Assembly: GCF_003261175.1 (NCBI RefSeq)
Contig: NZ_QLNP01000103.1
Coordinates: 1 to 64,000, forward strand
Direction of reading: 5' to 3'
Source of the DNA: Arthrobacter globiformis
Lineage (GTDB): Bacteria > Actinomycetota > Actinomycetes > Actinomycetales > Micrococcaceae
DNA length: 64,000 bases
Both the position numbers and the translations under genes were made by a program. The notes beneath the pieces are model-generated. The model worked only from the letters and a program-made list of their open reading frames with translations, did not search any database and was not told the DNA's origin. This document shows, piece by piece, positions 63,296 through 64,000 of this stretch; positions within the stretch are counted from its first letter, which is position 1, and each line of letters opens with the position of its first letter.

Positions 63296-63559
63296 ATGGC
63301 ACACAAAAAAGGCGCGAGCTCCACTCGCAACGGTCGTGACTCCAACGCCCAGTACCTCGGCGTCAAGCGCTTCGGCGGCCAGGTAGTTTCCGCTGGCGAG
63401 ATCATCGTCCGCCAGCGCGGCACCCACTTCCACCCCGGTGCAGGCGTTGGCCGTGGCGGCGACGACACCCTGTTCGCCCTGCAGGCAGGTGCCGTTGAAT
63501 TCGGCACGCGCCGCGGCCGTCGGGTCGTCAACATCGTTGCTGCTGCAGCTGCAGAGTAA
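63296..63559 (+). CDS. rpmA: 50S ribosomal protein L27
   Basis: 87 aa; N-terminus [15 protein letters not shown] reaches toward the peptidyl-transferase centre, followed by [13 protein letters not shown] and [27 protein letters not shown] upstream of ATG. Fifty-seven bases after rplU. Confidence 0.97.
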   Translation: MAHKKGASSTRNGRDSNAQYLGVKRFGGQVVSAGEIIVRQRGTHFHPGAGVGRGGDDTLFALQAGAVEFGTRRGRRVVNIVAAAAAE

Positions 63560-63574
63560 CAACAAGTTCTGAAC

Positions 63575-63603
63575 CGGTGGAGCGGGCCATGATGGCTCGC
63601 TCC
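63575..63603 (+). terminator. rpmA terminator hairpin
   Basis: GTGGAGCGGGCC pairs with GGCTCGCTCCAC (a bulged stem), followed by TGTTCTTTT; obg follows, so it may allow partial read-through. Confidence 0.75.
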
Positions 63604-63676
63604 ACTGTTCTTTTAACCGCATTACAATCGATTTGGACGTCCAGGACGGCCTGATCAGCAACAGAGGAGATTCAAC

Positions 63677-64000
63677 GTGGCGAGCTTTGTAGACCGGGTA
63701 GTACTGCACGTATCCGGCGGTACCGGCGGCCACGGCTGTGTCTCCGTTCACCGTGAAAAGTTCAAGCCGCTGGGCGGGCCCGACGGCGGCAACGGCGGCA
63801 ACGGCGGCGACGTCATCCTGCGCGTCGACTCGCAGACCACGACACTGCTGGATTACCACCACGCACCCCACCGGCATGCCACCAACGGCGGCCCCGGCAT
63901 GGGTGACTGGCGCGGCGGCAAGAACGGCGAGACCCTGGTCCTTCCTGTCCCCGAGGGGACCGTCGTCAAGACCAAGGACGGCAAGGTGCTTGCTGACCTC
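63677..64000 (+). CDS. obg: GTPase Obg (5' part, cut by window end)
   Basis: The first 108 codons of the Obg/CgtA GTPase, which helps late 50S subunit maturation. Seen: [21 protein letters not shown], the Gly-rich Obg-fold loop [19 protein letters not shown], and [11 protein letters not shown] 63677 has AGAGGAG 11 bases before. G domain lies beyond the window. Conserved order rplU-rpmA-obg. Confidence 0.95.
   Translation, partial: MASFVDRVVLHVSGGTGGHGCVSVHREKFKPLGGPDGGNGGNGGDVILRVDSQTTTLLDYHHAPHRHATNGGPGMGDWRGGKNGETLVLPVPEGTVVKTKDGKVLADL

Noticed and set aside
1-64000. CRISPR array, insertion sequences, rRNA operon
   Set aside because: No regularly spaced repeats, transposase genes or rRNA segments were seen on reading both strands.

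Overview
The window is an ordinary piece of chromosome from a high-GC actinobacterium, most probably a member of the Micrococcaceae close to Arthrobacter or Pseudarthrobacter. This rests on strong G/C preference at third codon positions with frequent GTG starts, a polyprenol-phosphomannose mannosyltransferase (MptB), a mycothiol-linked DsbA-like protein of the Rv2466c type, twin clpP genes, a translational ileS T-box, and the gene run ileS-folC-DUF4233-ndk-VKOR-rne-rplU-rpmA-obg. There is no rRNA, CRISPR array, insertion sequence or recognisable prophage.

Layout. 1-4.4 kb: L-idonate/gluconate catabolism (idnO, idnD, a FadR-type GntR regulator) feeding 6-phosphogluconate dehydrogenase (gnd). 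4.4-10.3 kb: an SDR enzyme, the cysteine pair cysE/cysK, msrA, a Nif3-like protein, a coiled-coil/zinc-ribbon protein and yaaA. 10.3-16.7 kb: a Tat-exported esterase, RNase P RNA (rnpB), a solitary GvpU-like gene, long-form gap, a secreted HNH nuclease, def, tRNA-His and orn. 16.9-19.9 kb: mptB, an AlkD-like glycosylase, a GNAT enzyme. 19.9-24.4 kb: a divergent LacI regulator and a three-gene sugar operon (Gfo/Idh/MocA dehydrogenase, DUF993 protein, sugar isomerase-like protein) with two LacI-type operators; its substrate is unknown. 24.5-33.6 kb: SRPBCC, LapA-like, metallophosphoesterase, tRNA-Arg, a tail-less SSB, ettA, tesB, a truncated haemoglobin with a short MscS, osmC. 33.6-44.7 kb: pepN, rpiB, a Nei-type glycosylase, tRNA-Gly, tRNA-Pro, tig, clpP1-clpP2-clpX and the DsbA-like gene. 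44.7-50.1 kb: a low-GC structured intergenic region, valS of the archaeal/rickettsial type, DUF488, SDR, and an endo/exonuclease/phosphatase protein. 50.1-56.1 kb: T-box-controlled ileS with folC, DUF4233 and ndk. 56.1-64 kb: VKOR, rne with a long leader, a TPP-riboswitch-controlled thiD-tenA fusion, rplU, rpmA and the 5' part of obg.

How the genes work together: idnD and idnO can turn L-idonate into gluconate, and gnd connects the phosphorylated product to the pentose phosphate pathway (a gluconate kinase is not in the window); rpiB handles the next pentose step. tig, clpP1/P2 and clpX form a folding-and-proteolysis block. def, valS, ileS, tRNAs, rnpB, rne, rplU, rpmA, ettA and obg serve translation and RNA maturation.

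The best leads for something undescribed are the LacI/Gfo-Idh/DUF993/isomerase operon, two related long intergenic palindromes (9433-9498 and 56065-56131), the structured low-GC stretch at 44745-44976, the rne and rplU leaders, and an L-idonate dehydrogenase that has lost its structural-zinc cysteines. All calls come from reading the sequence; no database search was possible.
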